Assembly (NCBI GenBank): GCA_021772835.1
Contig: JAJFLE010000080.1
Span: 1-64,000, forward strand
DNA from: Mariprofundus sp.
GTDB lineage: Bacteria; Pseudomonadota; Zetaproteobacteria; Mariprofundales; Mariprofundaceae
Reading direction: 5' to 3'
Length of the DNA stretch: 64,000 nt
The position numbers and the translations under genes are program-made. The first letter of the stretch is position 1. The number at the start of each line of letters is the position of its first letter. The notes beneath the pieces were generated by a model. That model did not search any database. It was given only the letters and a program-made list of their open reading frames with translations, and was not told the origin of the DNA. Shown one piece after another: positions 8,505 through 17,621 of the stretch.

Positions 8505-8738
8505 TCAGCGATGCCGCTCAATCCAGCTGCTGATCCTGTTCAGCGTCTGGATATTATCCGGCTCAATCTCCTCATCGGGCAATGTAACGCCAAATTTCTC
8601 CTCAATGAATAATACCAACCGCATGATTCCCATACTGTCCAGCCCCGCCTCAAGCAGATCACCGTCTCCGGAGAATAACTCTGCATCAGGTATGTGAACC
8701 AGTTCCTGGAAAATAAAAATTTTGAGTTCATCGTTCAT
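8505..8738 (-). CDS. Acyl/peptidyl carrier protein
   Basis: A 77-residue four-helix carrier protein. The phosphopantetheine attachment site is Ser35 in GLDSMGIMRL, the D-S-[ML] motif that opens helix 2. Acidic helix 2 and 3 surfaces (FIEEKFG, PDEEIEPD) are typical. It should carry the amino acid activated by the downstream ligase and present it to the oxidase and halogenase. GGAG lies 8 nt before the ATG. It is the first gene of a minus-strand operon that continues to 2666. Confidence 0.88.
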   Translation of the reverse strand: MNDELKIFIFQELVHIPDAELFSGDGDLLEAGLDSMGIMRLVLFIEEKFGVTLPDEEIEPDNIQTLNRISSWIERHR

Positions 8739-8857
8739 GATGATTACTCCGCCTGTAATTGAATTGGGTTATGATTTTGGACAGTAGCAACTCTATTGTC
8801 TATGCTCAATGAAGTGTAGGGACTTTTTATGAAAACAGAGGAATAGGAGAGCGCAGA
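8739..8857. promoter_or_regulatory. Divergent promoter region of the biosynthetic operon
   Basis: These 119 nt separate the carrier-protein gene (minus) from an exported protein gene (plus) and must hold both promoters. For the plus direction, TTGGAC at about 8779 followed after 18 nt by TATGCT is a plausible but weak sigma-70 match. I see no clear operator dyad. A perfect Shine-Dalgarno AGGAG precedes the plus-strand ATG. Confidence 0.35.
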
Positions 8858-9406
8858 ATGGTTAAAAGACTGGGTTTGTTTGCGCTGCTGTGCGCTATTT
8901 TCATCGGAAATGCTCAAGTACCACTGGCTGCAGGCCTGAAAGGGAAAACGCTTTTCACACAGGTTAATATCTACAGCCTGAAGGGGAAATCAGTAACATG
9001 GGTGAATTACCAGGTCGATTCGCTCATTCCGGTAAATACCGAAGTTACGATCAACTATGCAGGAAAATCGGGTGTAGGCTTCACTATAAAGGCGACCGAC
9101 CAAAAGCTGGAGTTAAATAACAAGAAGCGTCATTCCGGCTTGGATGGCAATGCATGGGCTGCTAAACACTTCGGCGAGCAGAAGGTCGACCTGAGTAGAT
9201 TCACGAAAGCTGAACGTGATGCAATCCATGCGGCAAAGGTGGAGGCAGGCATGAGCAAGGATGCAGTTCTTGTCTCCCGCGGCTATCCACCTGCGCATAA
9301 AACACCAGACCTGAATGCATCGGAGTGGCTCTACTGGCACAATCGCTGGAATAAAAAAGCGGTCACCTTTGATGCCAATGGCAAAGTTTCAGCCATAAGA
9401 GAGTGA
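8858..9406 (+). CDS. Exported protein with a BamE/SmpA-like C-terminal segment
   Basis: A 182-residue protein with a clear signal peptide (MVKRLGLFALLCAIFIGNAQVPLAA), so it is periplasmic or cell-surface. The C-terminal part has the pattern G-M-S-K-D-A-V, R-G-Y-P-P, W-L-Y-W and V-T-F-D-A-N-G-K-V. This is the order of elements in small BamE/SmpA-type folds (a turn before a helix, G-x-P, aromatic strand, final strand). The N-terminal half (VNYQVDSLIPVNTEVTIN) looks like short beta strands. Function unknown. It is the first of three consecutive exported proteins on this strand, each with its own gap, so not certainly an operon. Confidence 0.75.
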   Translation: MVKRLGLFALLCAIFIGNAQVPLAAGLKGKTLFTQVNIYSLKGKSVTWVNYQVDSLIPVNTEVTINYAGKSGVGFTIKATDQKLELNNKKRHSGLDGNAWAAKHFGEQKVDLSRFTKAERDAIHAAKVEAGMSKDAVLVSRGYPPAHKTPDLNASEWLYWHNRWNKKAVTFDANGKVSAIRE

Positions 9407-9520
9407 TGCTGTTTGCACGCATGTATCATATTCATCCATTGGACTGCCTGGGTGGACAACAGAGTCATAATGCCAATAATTAAATTTGAAGGTGAATTAA
9501 GTAGTCGTAAGGGGTAAGCA

Positions 9521-9964
9521 ATGAATGTATGGACTAAAATGGTGCTGGTGCTGATAGCACTGGGCACGTTTGCCAGCGTGGCGGAAGCAAGAAAAGATAT
9601 TGGTGACTACGCGATCAAGGATGCCCTTTCACGCAGTGACGGGCAGGAAAGGCTGAGAGATGACATTGCGCTCTATTTCGGATCACAAAAACACCCGAAA
9701 GCCATAAAGTCATTCGGCGAGTTTTCTACAAACAAAAAGACCAATGCATTTAACAAATCCGATAAAATGGCATGTGAGTGGGTATTCCTGTCTGCCATTA
9801 TCCAGCTACAAAAAAAAGCAAGCGACTTAGGTGGCAACGCCGTGATTAACATCAAGTCTAACTATGGCCGGATCGAAACATCCGACACCAAAACGTTCAA
9901 GTGTGCGGCTGGCAACATTGTTGCCGGAGTTGCCCTGAAAGGGACTGTAGTAAAAACAGAGTAA
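9521..9964 (+). CDS. Small exported conserved protein of unknown function
   Basis: A 147-residue protein with a signal peptide ending near VAEA. The mature part contains FGEFSTNKKTNAFNKSD, then CEWVFLSAIIQLQKKA and GGNAVINIKS, and a Gly-rich end (AAGNIVAGVALKGTVV). I recognise this as a widespread family often mislabelled as an excinuclease subunit, with no nuclease or ATPase motif. The two mature cysteines (CEW and KCAAG) could form a disulfide. GGNAVINI resembles the core of YbjQ/YdgH-like small beta proteins. The ATG is preceded by AAGGGG at 7 nt. Role unknown. Confidence 0.75.
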   Translation: MNVWTKMVLVLIALGTFASVAEARKDIGDYAIKDALSRSDGQERLRDDIALYFGSQKHPKAIKSFGEFSTNKKTNAFNKSDKMACEWVFLSAIIQLQKKASDLGGNAVINIKSNYGRIETSDTKTFKCAAGNIVAGVALKGTVVKTE

Positions 9965-10052
9965 GGCACCGGCATCTATGGCATTGCCTTTATACGTTGC
10001 AACGTTATGGTTTTGTTATACTGTGGTAAAAAAACTATAGGGGAGAATTAAT

Positions 10053-10565
10053 TTGTTACGATTATCGTTTGTTAGCTTCATAGTGTTGTCATTTTTCATG
10101 GTCGGTTGTTCAGGAAAACAATCATCAAATTCAGTTGAAAAACCAGGTGCTTTGCCATCCGGGTATCTCGTAAATAATGTGCTGGTCAATATCGATGAGT
10201 TAAAGCTTGCCGAGGATCGCATTACATCAGCCAAAAAGTATGAGATCAATAGTCGCTTAGAAAGCGGTGTCACTACCTTGCTCCAGGAAGGTTCACATTT
10301 CGATGCTGCTAAAGGTGATATTACGCTTCACATTACACTGACTGACTTTCGTCTTCGTTCAGGTGCTAGCGCACTCTGGCTGGGTGTGATGGCGGGCGCA
10401 GATAGACTTGCTGTTGATGTATCTGTTTCACAGCAAGGAAAAATAGTGAAAACATTCCAGACAGACACTTCAACAGTTTTGGGCGGACTAGCTCTGCCTG
10501 CTCCTAGCCAGCGCATTAACCGAATGGCTAAAACATTATCAACGCGTATCGTTTCAGGTTTATAA
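10053..10565 (+). CDS. DUF4410-like lipoprotein
   Basis: A 170-residue protein with a lipoprotein signal (LSFFMVGC, lipobox V-G-C). It is therefore probably anchored to a membrane through a lipidated Cys. The body (VLVNIDELKLAEDRI, GDITLHITLTDFRLRSGAS, VDVSVSQQGKIVKTF) matches the strand pattern of DUF4410-type lipoproteins. The start is TTG, chosen because AGGGGAG stands 7 nt upstream and the signal peptide begins there. Function unknown. A strong terminator follows. Confidence 0.78.
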   Translation: MLRLSFVSFIVLSFFMVGCSGKQSSNSVEKPGALPSGYLVNNVLVNIDELKLAEDRITSAKKYEINSRLESGVTTLLQEGSHFDAAKGDITLHITLTDFRLRSGASALWLGVMAGADRLAVDVSVSQQGKIVKTFQTDTSTVLGGLALPAPSQRINRMAKTLSTRIVSGL

Positions 10566-10589
10566 TCGGACAAACTCCCGAGATCTTCT

Positions 10590-10632
10590 GCGCGTCTCCT
10601 GCCCCAAGGGTGAGAGGCGCGCGCTTTTTTTT
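10590..10632 (+). terminator. Rho-independent terminator after the lipoprotein gene
   Basis: GCGCG plus TCTC (10590-10598) pair with GAGA plus CGCGC (10612-10622), leaving a two-G bulge. A run of eight T follows at 10625-10632. It ends the plus-strand unit before the convergent TSUP gene. Confidence 0.8.
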
Positions 10633-10692
10633 GCAGAGGATCTAGAGTATTCACGCCCATGTGCCGATTGAATAATAACGGAGACAAAAGCA

Positions 10693-11577
10693 TTAAATCA
10701 TGATGCCGGTCGCTAAAATCCAGATAGCGCAAAAAAGTTTAATCCGAGATGCTCCAAGCAACAGCGCAAAATAACGGCCTAGAATGCCACCGGCTACAGC
10801 TGCAGGGGCTGCAAAAGCAACAATATCCCACACCACAGTCTGCTCTGCGATCATCTGATACGGCGCACAGCAAATCACAGTGATTGCAGACACACACACC
10901 GCAACACATATTGAGACATGCACCGGGTATTTACAAAGGAATAGAAGAATCAGAAGGATTTCCCCTACACCTATGGAAATAACCGAGGTAATCACCCCTC
11001 CCACAAAGCAAAGAGGAATCATGAGAAAATAGTAGGGCGCTGTCATCACTGCCTTGGGAAAAGTCTTTGCCCCCGGATAAAGATTCGAGAATAACAGAAT
11101 CAGGCCGAAAAGGATGGAGAGCACGGAAAAGACGGTCAGCATTGATACGGTGATTTCGGAGCGCAACCAGAGTTGCGAAACCACCACGCCAGTTACTGAA
11201 GACAGACCTGCAGTCAAAATGGCTCTGACAAGGAAGTGTCGATAACGTTGGTAAATTGTTACTCTGCTTTTGAGGCTGATAAACCATGATATCGTTCCAG
11301 CAGTCATGCCGAAGCACTGAATCATAATGCTGGTGCTTAGTGCCTCTGATTGCGACAGACCCAATGTTGAGAATGCCGGGATAAAAACGATCCCGCCCCC
11401 CGCACCCGTAGCGTTCGCAACAATGGCACCACCAATACCCAGCAGAAAAAAGTGTCCGAATTCAACGGCCTTGCTTAGGACCCACTGGCCTCCGTTGATC
11501 TGCAGGAACAGTGCCCCAGAAACCATAAAGTAACTTGCAACCGCGATCAAAAGAAGTACGCGGCTACGACTGCTCAT
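10693..11577 (-). CDS. TSUP family transporter (TauE/SafE-like)
   Basis: A 294-residue integral membrane protein with eight or so hydrophobic segments. The repeated G-x-G-G-G-hydrophobic-hydrophobic pattern (ATGAGGGIVFIPAF; ISIGVGEILL) is typical of sulfite/organosulfonate exporters. Family members move small sulfur-containing or carboxylate anions; the substrate cannot be read here. The ATG at 11577 overlaps the epimerase stop (ATGA), so this gene is translated after galE. The open frame continues further upstream, but the Met at 11577 fits the first helix best. A second, distinct TSUP gene lies at 56271-57071. Confidence 0.85.
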   Translation of the reverse strand: MSSRSRVLLLIAVASYFMVSGALFLQINGGQWVLSKAVEFGHFFLLGIGGAIVANATGAGGGIVFIPAFSTLGLSQSEALSTSIMIQCFGMTAGTISWFISLKSRVTIYQRYRHFLVRAILTAGLSSVTGVVVSQLWLRSEITVSMLTVFSVLSILFGLILLFSNLYPGAKTFPKAVMTAPYYFLMIPLCFVGGVITSVISIGVGEILLILLFLCKYPVHVSICVAVCVSAITVICCAPYQMIAEQTVVWDIVAFAAPAAVAGGILGRYFALLLGASRIKLFCAIWILATGIMI

Positions 11578-12572
11578 TTCAGCGCCCTTCTTACAAGCGA
11601 ATTCTCCCAAGCCCAACTACTGCCAATCATCTGTTCAATGGAAGCATATTCAGGGATCCAGTCGAGTTTTTCACCAAGCATAGAGATATCGGCTATTAAG
11701 GATGCGGGATCACCATCGCGCCGCAAAACATAGCCAACAGGAAATACTGTATTCGTTAGTTTTTGAAAAGCTTTGATAAACGTTAGTGCGGAGTAACAGT
11801 TGCCATAACCGGCATTCAGCAACAGTGATTCCCCACCATAGTCGAGATGCCTCATGGCATGGAGATGCAGCGATGCCAAATCCTGCACATGGATGAAATC
11901 CCGTTCGGGAGTTCCGTCAGCAGTATCGTAATCGTACCCAAATATATTCAGGGCACTGTTTTTACGGGCACTATCCAGGCATTTCTGCAACAAGTGCTCT
12001 GAGTCAGGGCTATATTGACCTACTATTCCTTCAGGGTGCGCACCGATCACATTGAAAAAGCGAAACGTGACGTATCGGATGCCATAACGCGCACAGCTGT
12101 TCGCCACCACCTTTTCAGCCTCGACCTTTGACTGGCCATAGGGGCTAATCGGCTTTAGCGGCGCATCTTCTTTCACCAGTCCGTGTGTACCATTGCCGTA
12201 AACGGCAGCTGTAGAAGAAAAAAGAAGTTGCCGCACACCAGCTTTGGCGCAGGCACCCACAACGCTCTGCGTTCCTTTCACATTGGTCTCAAAGTAGTCG
12301 TCCGGTTTAATAATAGATTCGGCAACGCAGCTTTTTGCCGCCAGATGAATAACAGTCTTCACCTGATATTCTCTCATGGTCGCAACAAGTGCCGGGCTGT
12401 CGAGAATATCCGTGACGATCAGGGATGATGATTCAGGTGCCGCCCATGTATTCCCTGTACTCAGATCATCAACAATAACGACCCGATAACCCTGTTTTTG
12501 CAGTAATAATGCAAGGTGTGAACCGATGTAACCAGCGCCACCGGTGATAAGTACGCAATGCCGCTCTCCCAT
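11574..12572 (-). CDS. galE: UDP-glucose 4-epimerase (GalE-like)
   Basis: An NAD-dependent extended SDR of 332 residues. TGGAGYIGSH near the N-terminus binds NAD. SSTAAVYG and YGQSK provide the catalytic Ser/Thr, Tyr and Lys. GYDYDTADGTPERDFIHVQDLA is the GalE signature region. It interconverts UDP-glucose and UDP-galactose for surface polysaccharides. The frame is open to 12806, but the residues before the Rossmann strand do not belong to the family. I therefore start at the ATG at 12572 (or 12584). No good ribosome site precedes either, so the start is uncertain. Confidence 0.85.
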   Translation of the reverse strand: MGERHCVLITGGAGYIGSHLALLLQKQGYRVVIVDDLSTGNTWAAPESSSLIVTDILDSPALVATMREYQVKTVIHLAAKSCVAESIIKPDDYFETNVKGTQSVVGACAKAGVRQLLFSSTAAVYGNGTHGLVKEDAPLKPISPYGQSKVEAEKVVANSCARYGIRYVTFRFFNVIGAHPEGIVGQYSPDSEHLLQKCLDSARKNSALNIFGYDYDTADGTPERDFIHVQDLASLHLHAMRHLDYGGESLLLNAGYGNCYSALTFIKAFQKLTNTVFPVGYVLRRDGDPASLIADISMLGEKLDWIPEYASIEQMIGSSWAWENSLVRRALK

Positions 12573-12804
12573 GATAGCCGTCATGAGTATTTCGAGCTGC
12601 AGTGCAGCGTTGATGGGTGGCAAAAAAAACTCATTGGCGCTTGAACAAATCCCTTTATCTTTAATCATTGCATCACCACAATGGTGAACGGAAATCTCCC
12701 CGAAGGCTAAAGTAATCAATCGCTTATTCAAATGGGGCATCTGTATTTTAAACATATATGCTTTGCTCTGAGTTGACTGCACTGAGAGCTGACATGGGGA
12801 GAGC

Positions 12805-13587
12805 ATGAAATTTATCGAAATCGCATTCCGAATGACCCTGACGGCCTATGCCTTCGTCCAGTTCGCCGTTCAGGTTCTCTGGCTAGGAAAATGGGTCATG
12901 CCGCGCATCATGAAAAGTCGTGGAAAAAGCTCCGAGAAAAGCCGACAGGCGCTGTTTCATGCCCACAGTCATGCTTCCATCTATCTCAACTCATTAAGCC
13001 GCCTTGGCCTGGTCTCTTTTGAGTTCATCGGTACCCCGGTAAAAGAACCAGCAGTCGTTGTTGCCAACCATCCCGGACTGCTTGATTTTATTGTATTACT
13101 TCGCGATTTCCCCAATGCAGTTTGCCTCTATAAGTCGCAGACAAATAATAACCCGGTACTCTCGGACTTTGTCAACGTCGCTGGATATATTGAAGGCATG
13201 GATGGAACGCGTGAAGCCAGCAGGCGGATTATTGATGAGTGCTGCCAACGTTTGCAAGAGGGCCATCACGTCGCTTTTTTTCCAGAAGGGACACGATCCA
13301 AATCGAACATTTCTGTCAGTCGTTTTCGATCTACGGGTTTCCATGCAGCGATCAAATCCGGTGTTCCCGTACAGCCTGTTGTCATTTACTGCGATCCCCT
13401 GTTTCTGGGCAAAAGGCAATCGTGGCCGGAGTTTTCCAAAACATGCAATCGAATGGTCGTAGAATTTCTTTCTCCTATAAAAATTGAAGACCTTAAGGAA
13501 GAAGAGCGCTCAGCAAAAGGCATGGCTGGCCACGTCCGAAAACTGATAAAAAATCGACTTCTCGAATTAGAGGAAAAGCAACATTGA
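12805..13587 (+). CDS. 1-acylglycerol-3-phosphate acyltransferase-like protein (PlsC family)
   Basis: A 260-residue membrane-associated acyltransferase. Visible are the catalytic H-x4-D box as NHPGLLD, and the glycerophosphate-binding FFPEGTRSKS. A hydrophobic N-terminal segment (residues 12-28) anchors it to the inner membrane. It transfers an acyl chain to lysophosphatidate or a related acceptor. Similar PlsC-like enzymes also occur in aryl polyene and ornithine lipid pathways, so the acceptor is open. A good GGGGAGA stands 5 nt before the ATG. Confidence 0.85.
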   Translation: MKFIEIAFRMTLTAYAFVQFAVQVLWLGKWVMPRIMKSRGKSSEKSRQALFHAHSHASIYLNSLSRLGLVSFEFIGTPVKEPAVVVANHPGLLDFIVLLRDFPNAVCLYKSQTNNNPVLSDFVNVAGYIEGMDGTREASRRIIDECCQRLQEGHHVAFFPEGTRSKSNISVSRFRSTGFHAAIKSGVPVQPVVIYCDPLFLGKRQSWPEFSKTCNRMVVEFLSPIKIEDLKEEERSAKGMAGHVRKLIKNRLLELEEKQH

Positions 13588-13652
13588 GTGGTTCACCCGG
13601 AACCATAAAAACAATAGATAACCGGCTGCAGCTCAGATGATACATAGACCTT

Positions 13653-13684
13653 TTGATTCATGGCCTGTTAAGGCCTGCTATTCT
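13653..13684 (+). promoter_or_regulatory. MerR/CueR-style promoter of copA
   Basis: TTGATT (13653-13658) and TATTCT (13679-13684) are separated by 20 nt, longer than the normal 17. A dyad with 5-bp arms, GGCCT/AGGCC with a 4-nt centre, lies exactly in the middle of that spacer. This is the geometry of MerR-family metal-activated promoters such as those bound by CueR. The arm sequence is not the textbook CueR box, and no merR-type gene is in the window. The ATG of copA is only 12 nt after the -10, so the mRNA would have almost no leader. Confidence 0.45.
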
Positions 13685-13695
13685 AGCATGCAAGC

Positions 13696-15918
13696 ATGAC
13701 TACGATTCGTTTAGCCGTAGATGGCATGAACTGCGCAGCGTGCGTTGGCAAAGTTGAAGCCGCGCTGTTGGCTGTTCCCGGAGTTACCCAGGCCATGGTG
13801 AATCTGGCTGAACGCAGTGCTTTTATAGAGGGTGAAGTCGATGTCGCATCTCTGATTGCGGCTGTGCAGGCCACCGGGCGCGAGGCCAGAGAGATGCGCA
13901 ATTTGGCCGATGAACAGGAAAAAGAGGCTGCCGAGCAGCAACGATTCAAATTGCAAATCAGGAAATTTGTCATTGCGGCCACGGTTGGCGCACCCATGTT
14001 CATCGCAGGCATGCCAGGTTTGTTACCAACACTTGCTGAGCAGAACGGGCAGCTGATCTGGATCATATTGGGTCTGATTACGCTGGCAGTAATGACCTAT
14101 TCCGGTCGCCAGTTTTATATCGGCGCTTTCAACGGCCTGAAACGGCTGCAATTTGATATGGACAGCCTGATTGCCATGGGTACGGGCTCAGCCTGGCTTT
14201 ATTCCATGCTGATCTCAATATGGCCGACCATCGTGCCTGCCATGGGCCGACATCTCTATTTTGAAGCTGCTCTCATCATTATTGCTCTGATCAATCTCGG
14301 CCACGCCCTGGAGTTGCGCGCGCGCGGCAAAACCTCGGAAGCGATCAGGCGGTTGATGGGTTTGGTAGCCAAAACGGCACGTATAATACGCGGCGGTGTT
14401 GAAACGGATCTGCCCATCGAAGCTGTGCTGATCGGTGATATCATTCGTGTGCGACCGGGTGAAAAGATTCCTGTCGATGGTGTCATCTCTGAGGGGCATT
14501 CGACGATTGATGAGTCGATGCTGACCGGTGAACCGATGCCGGTTGAAAAAGCAGCTGGTGACAAGGTGGTCGGTGGCACCATCAATGGTCGCGGCAGCTT
14601 TCTGTTTCAGGCAACCCATGTCGGAGTCGATACGGTACTAGCTCATATCGTGGCTATGGTGCGTCAGGCCCAGAGCAGCAAACCGCGCATCGGACGCCTG
14701 GTAGATAAAATCGCCTCAGTATTTGTGCCGGTAGTCATGGCTATTGCGACGCTCACTTTCCTGATTTGGTTTTATTTCGGGCCTGAACCACAAATAAGCT
14801 TCGCTCTACTGACCATGATGACGGTGCTGATCATCGCCTGTCCTTGCGCGCTGGGTCTGGCTACACCGATGTCGATCATGGTCGGTGTCGGCAAGGCTGC
14901 GGAGTATGGCGTACTGATTAAAAACGGAGAGGCATTGGAGAGGGCCGGACAACTCACCACCGTGGTGCTCGATAAAACCGGCACGCTGACAACTGGAAAA
15001 CCGGCACTGACTGAAATCGTCGCATTAGAGGTCAGCGAGCATGAACTGCTGACACTGGCGGCAAGCCTTGAAACCGGCAGTGAACATCCGCTGGCTGCAG
15101 CCATTCTTGCCGCTGCAACACGTAGAGACATTGCTGTCGAAGTGATCGAAGGTTTCAAGGCCCACAGTGGTCGCGGCGTAGAAGGAAACGTCAATGGTTC
15201 ACGCCTGCTGATGGGCAATCAACAACTGATGTCTGATCACGACATCAAAATCAGCATAGATGTTCAAAAACAGATGCATGCATTGGCAGAGCTTGCACGC
15301 ACGCCAATACTGCTTGCTCGAGATCAGCACCTGCTTGGCTTGTTGGCTGTTTCCGACCCCCTGCGTGCCGATGCCAGAGAAGCCGTACAACAGTTGCAGG
15401 CGGCAGGGTTGAAAGTGGTTATGCTCACCGGAGACAACAAGCAAACTGCAGCAGCTGTGGCCAAGCAAGTGGGCATCGTGGAAGTGATGGCAGAAGTACT
15501 GCCAGCTGATAAAAATACATGCATTGCAAACTTGCAAATCAAAGGTGAAGTTGTTGGCATGGTGGGTGACGGCATCAATGATGCGGCGGCTCTGGCACGT
15601 GCCGACGTTGGTTTTGCTATTGCTGCAGGCACTGATATTGCGATGGAAAGCGCTGATGTGACATTGATGAGTTCAAGCCCTGCCGCTGTACTGGCGGCCA
15701 TAGAAATATCGAAAGCAACGATGGGCAATATTCGGCAGAATCTGTTCGGTGCATTTATCTATAATTCGCTCGGTATTCCGATTGCAGCGGGATTACTCTA
15801 TCCCACCTTCGGTTTATTACTTAGCCCCATCATCGCCGGTGCCGCGATGGCCATGTCGTCGGTGACTGTGGTGAGCAATGCCAATCGTTTGCGTCTGTTC
15901 AAACCGACAACACGTTGA
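13696..15918 (+). CDS. copA: Copper-exporting P1B-type ATPase
   Basis: A 740-residue Cu(I) pump. One N-terminal heavy-metal domain has GMNCAAC (residues 10-16). The body follows the P1B order: actuator TGEP, membrane CPC ([12 protein letters not shown]), phosphorylation site DKTGTLT, nucleotide-binding SEHPLA, and hinge GDGIND. The C-terminal helices carry the N-S-L-G and [12 protein letters not shown] residues typical of CopA. It exports cytoplasmic copper to the periplasm at ATP cost. It is separate from the larger YHS-bearing pump at 34803-37346. It ends exactly where the convergent MFS gene ends. Confidence 0.95.
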   Translation: MTTIRLAVDGMNCAACVGKVEAALLAVPGVTQAMVNLAERSAFIEGEVDVASLIAAVQATGREAREMRNLADEQEKEAAEQQRFKLQIRKFVIAATVGAPMFIAGMPGLLPTLAEQNGQLIWIILGLITLAVMTYSGRQFYIGAFNGLKRLQFDMDSLIAMGTGSAWLYSMLISIWPTIVPAMGRHLYFEAALIIIALINLGHALELRARGKTSEAIRRLMGLVAKTARIIRGGVETDLPIEAVLIGDIIRVRPGEKIPVDGVISEGHSTIDESMLTGEPMPVEKAAGDKVVGGTINGRGSFLFQATHVGVDTVLAHIVAMVRQAQSSKPRIGRLVDKIASVFVPVVMAIATLTFLIWFYFGPEPQISFALLTMMTVLIIACPCALGLATPMSIMVGVGKAAEYGVLIKNGEALERAGQLTTVVLDKTGTLTTGKPALTEIVALEVSEHELLTLAASLETGSEHPLAAAILAAATRRDIAVEVIEGFKAHSGRGVEGNVNGSRLLMGNQQLMSDHDIKISIDVQKQMHALAELARTPILLARDQHLLGLLAVSDPLRADAREAVQQLQAAGLKVVMLTGDNKQTAAAVAKQVGIVEVMAEVLPADKNTCIANLQIKGEVVGMVGDGINDAAALARADVGFAIAAGTDIAMESADVTLMSSSPAAVLAAIEISKATMGNIRQNLFGAFIYNSLGIPIAAGLLYPTFGLLLSPIIAGAAMAMSSVTVVSNANRLRLFKPTTR

Positions 15919-17076
15919 TCAGAACCGTTTTTTAAGACCGGAAAACATCATGGCCAGAGGAATGCCTGACAGGGCAATAGCTGCACAGATATAAAAAGCC
16001 ACCGAATATCCCATGCTTTCGGCAATCAGGCCGCAACCCATAATTCCGACGGCACTGCCGAGACCGAAGCCTGCGGCAGAAAATAGCCCCTGTGCAGCAG
16101 CATGCCTGTTATCCGGCGCGATGCGTTTGACCCAGGCAACCGCTGCTACATGAAATGCGGCAAAGGTAGCTGCATGCAGGAGTTGCAGCAGCACAAGCCA
16201 AACGACATCGGTGGTCAGTCCCGTACCCAGCCAGCGCAGGGCCGCAATAGCCAGGCAGATCGAGAACACCAACGCCGGTGCCGCATCTTGTAGCGATTTC
16301 GACCAGAGCCACATCAATACTATCTCGGCAATCACACCGATGACCCAGTAGATACCAATCTGCAGACCTGAAAAGCCATTGTCAGCGAGATAAAGGCTGA
16401 AAAATCCGTAATAGGCACCGTGAGACACCTGCATGATAAAAGCGATGGCCAGCAAAACGTAAAACAGCCTGGAGAATGGTTGTTGGCCATGTTCGTGTTC
16501 AGGCGGACGTTCCAGCGTTGGAAAACCATGTGATGCCGTGGCCAGTACAACCATGAGACCTGCCAGCACAAGCGGGAAGCTATTGATGTTTGTCTCGCTC
16601 AACCACAAACCACCTGCCAGTGAGGTGATAACGAAACCGACAGAACCCCATGCCCGCAGACGACCATAATCAGCACCGTCAGCCTCGGATACCGATACCG
16701 AAAGGCCATCGGTCAAGGGTAATACGGCAGCCCAGAACATGCCGAACAAAAGAGTGGTGATGGCCAATATGTATGGCTGCTCGGACACACCGATCAACGC
16801 GGCAGAAACGGCCGCCAGCCATGATGCGATAATGATAAATTGATGTCCCCAGGCCTGAGGTCGCCTATCCAGCACGTGGCCTATCCATGGCGGAGCCACA
16901 ACTTTGGCCAGAGCAAGAAGACCTGTCATAAATCCAACCATGACAGCATTAAGCCCAAGGCCATCGAGGTAAACCGGGAAAAAGGGCAATACAAGGCCCA
17001 TCGCCGCAAAATAAGCAGCGTAAAACAGACGAATGCGATTCAGTGATGTATGGCTAACCACGGGATGCTCTAGCAT
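15919..17076 (-). CDS. MFS transporter (HcaT/NupG-like MFS_1 group)
   Basis: A 385-residue major facilitator with twelve predicted helices. LNRIRLFYAAYFAAMGLVLPFFPVYL begins the first helix. GHVLDRR in the loop after helix 2 is the conserved MFS loop motif. RLRAWGSVGFV matches the 'G-R-x-R-x-W-G-S-x-G' segment of the phenylpropionate/nucleoside permease group. Substrate unknown. Its stop abuts the stop of copA with no spacer, so transcription of the two genes collides. Confidence 0.82.
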   Translation of the reverse strand: MLEHPVVSHTSLNRIRLFYAAYFAAMGLVLPFFPVYLDGLGLNAVMVGFMTGLLALAKVVAPPWIGHVLDRRPQAWGHQFIIIASWLAAVSAALIGVSEQPYILAITTLLFGMFWAAVLPLTDGLSVSVSEADGADYGRLRAWGSVGFVITSLAGGLWLSETNINSFPLVLAGLMVVLATASHGFPTLERPPEHEHGQQPFSRLFYVLLAIAFIMQVSHGAYYGFFSLYLADNGFSGLQIGIYWVIGVIAEIVLMWLWSKSLQDAAPALVFSICLAIAALRWLGTGLTTDVVWLVLLQLLHAATFAAFHVAAVAWVKRIAPDNRHAAAQGLFSAAGFGLGSAVGIMGCGLIAESMGYSVAFYICAAIALSGIPLAMMFSGLKKRF

Positions 17077-17100
17077 GCTACAATGCTGGATTTGTGCTGT

Positions 17101-17496
17101 TTAAACACCCTCAACCGTGAACAAAAATGCAAGTACGGCAAACTTGGCATAAGTGATGGTGATGAAGATGGAAGTCATAGAGGTCACCAGAATACTGTTG
17201 ACCTTTTTACTCGAGAAAAGAATTTTGGGTAAAAACGATAACCCGGAAAGGAAACCTGCCACGCCGAAAATAATATTCATTTCAGTGCTGCTCACCTCAA
17301 GTTCAACCATGGCATGATTCAGGTCGTCAAATACTGAGCCCACCAGCAGTACAAACACCATCCAGTTGATATAAAGCGCCAGATACTCGACCGGGTGACA
17401 GCGAAGGCCGAACTTTCTGCCCAGCAGAATCAGCGGCAGCGCTACAATATTGCCAGCAATGGCAAAAATAATCAGTGAGTGAAGGTAAGCATCCAT
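17101..17496 (-). CDS. Small four-helix membrane protein, unknown
   Basis: A 131-residue protein with about four hydrophobic helices (residues 5-25, 38-55, 75-95, 105-128) and few charges between them. No motif is recognised. It lies 24 nt upstream of the MFS gene in the same direction and could be cotranscribed with it. A repeat-bearing intergenic region precedes it, shared with the divergent membrane protein at 17622. A short AGG sits before the ATG. Confidence 0.6.
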   Translation of the reverse strand: MDAYLHSLIIFAIAGNIVALPLILLGRKFGLRCHPVEYLALYINWMVFVLLVGSVFDDLNHAMVELEVSSTEMNIIFGVAGFLSGLSFLPKILFSSKKVNSILVTSMTSIFITITYAKFAVLAFLFTVEGV

Positions 17497-17538
17497 TTAC
17501 GAAACCTAGCGCAGGAGAAAATAAAAGCACCGGTGAGA

Positions 17539-17595
17539 ACTGCATCACAATGCTTGCGTCGGTTATCGTACTGCATCACATTGCAATGATGCAAT
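17539..17595. promoter_or_regulatory. Repeated operator-like motif between two membrane protein genes
   Basis: ACTGCATCACAATGC (17539-17553) recurs as ACTGCATCACATTGC (17570-17584) with one change, 31 nt apart centre to centre (three helical turns). The second copy runs into a near-palindrome with a perfect core CATTGCAATG (17579-17588), flanked by TGCATCA and ATGCA. Spacing and dyad suggest a regulator binding both sites in this divergent promoter. The regulator is unknown. Confidence 0.5.
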
Positions 17596-17621
17596 ATATT
17601 GACCTGCGGGTTGGAATCTAA

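Noticed and set aside
9521-9964. Excinuclease ABC subunit, a common database label for this protein family
   Set aside because: The protein is short, exported and lacks any ATPase or zinc motif of UvrA.
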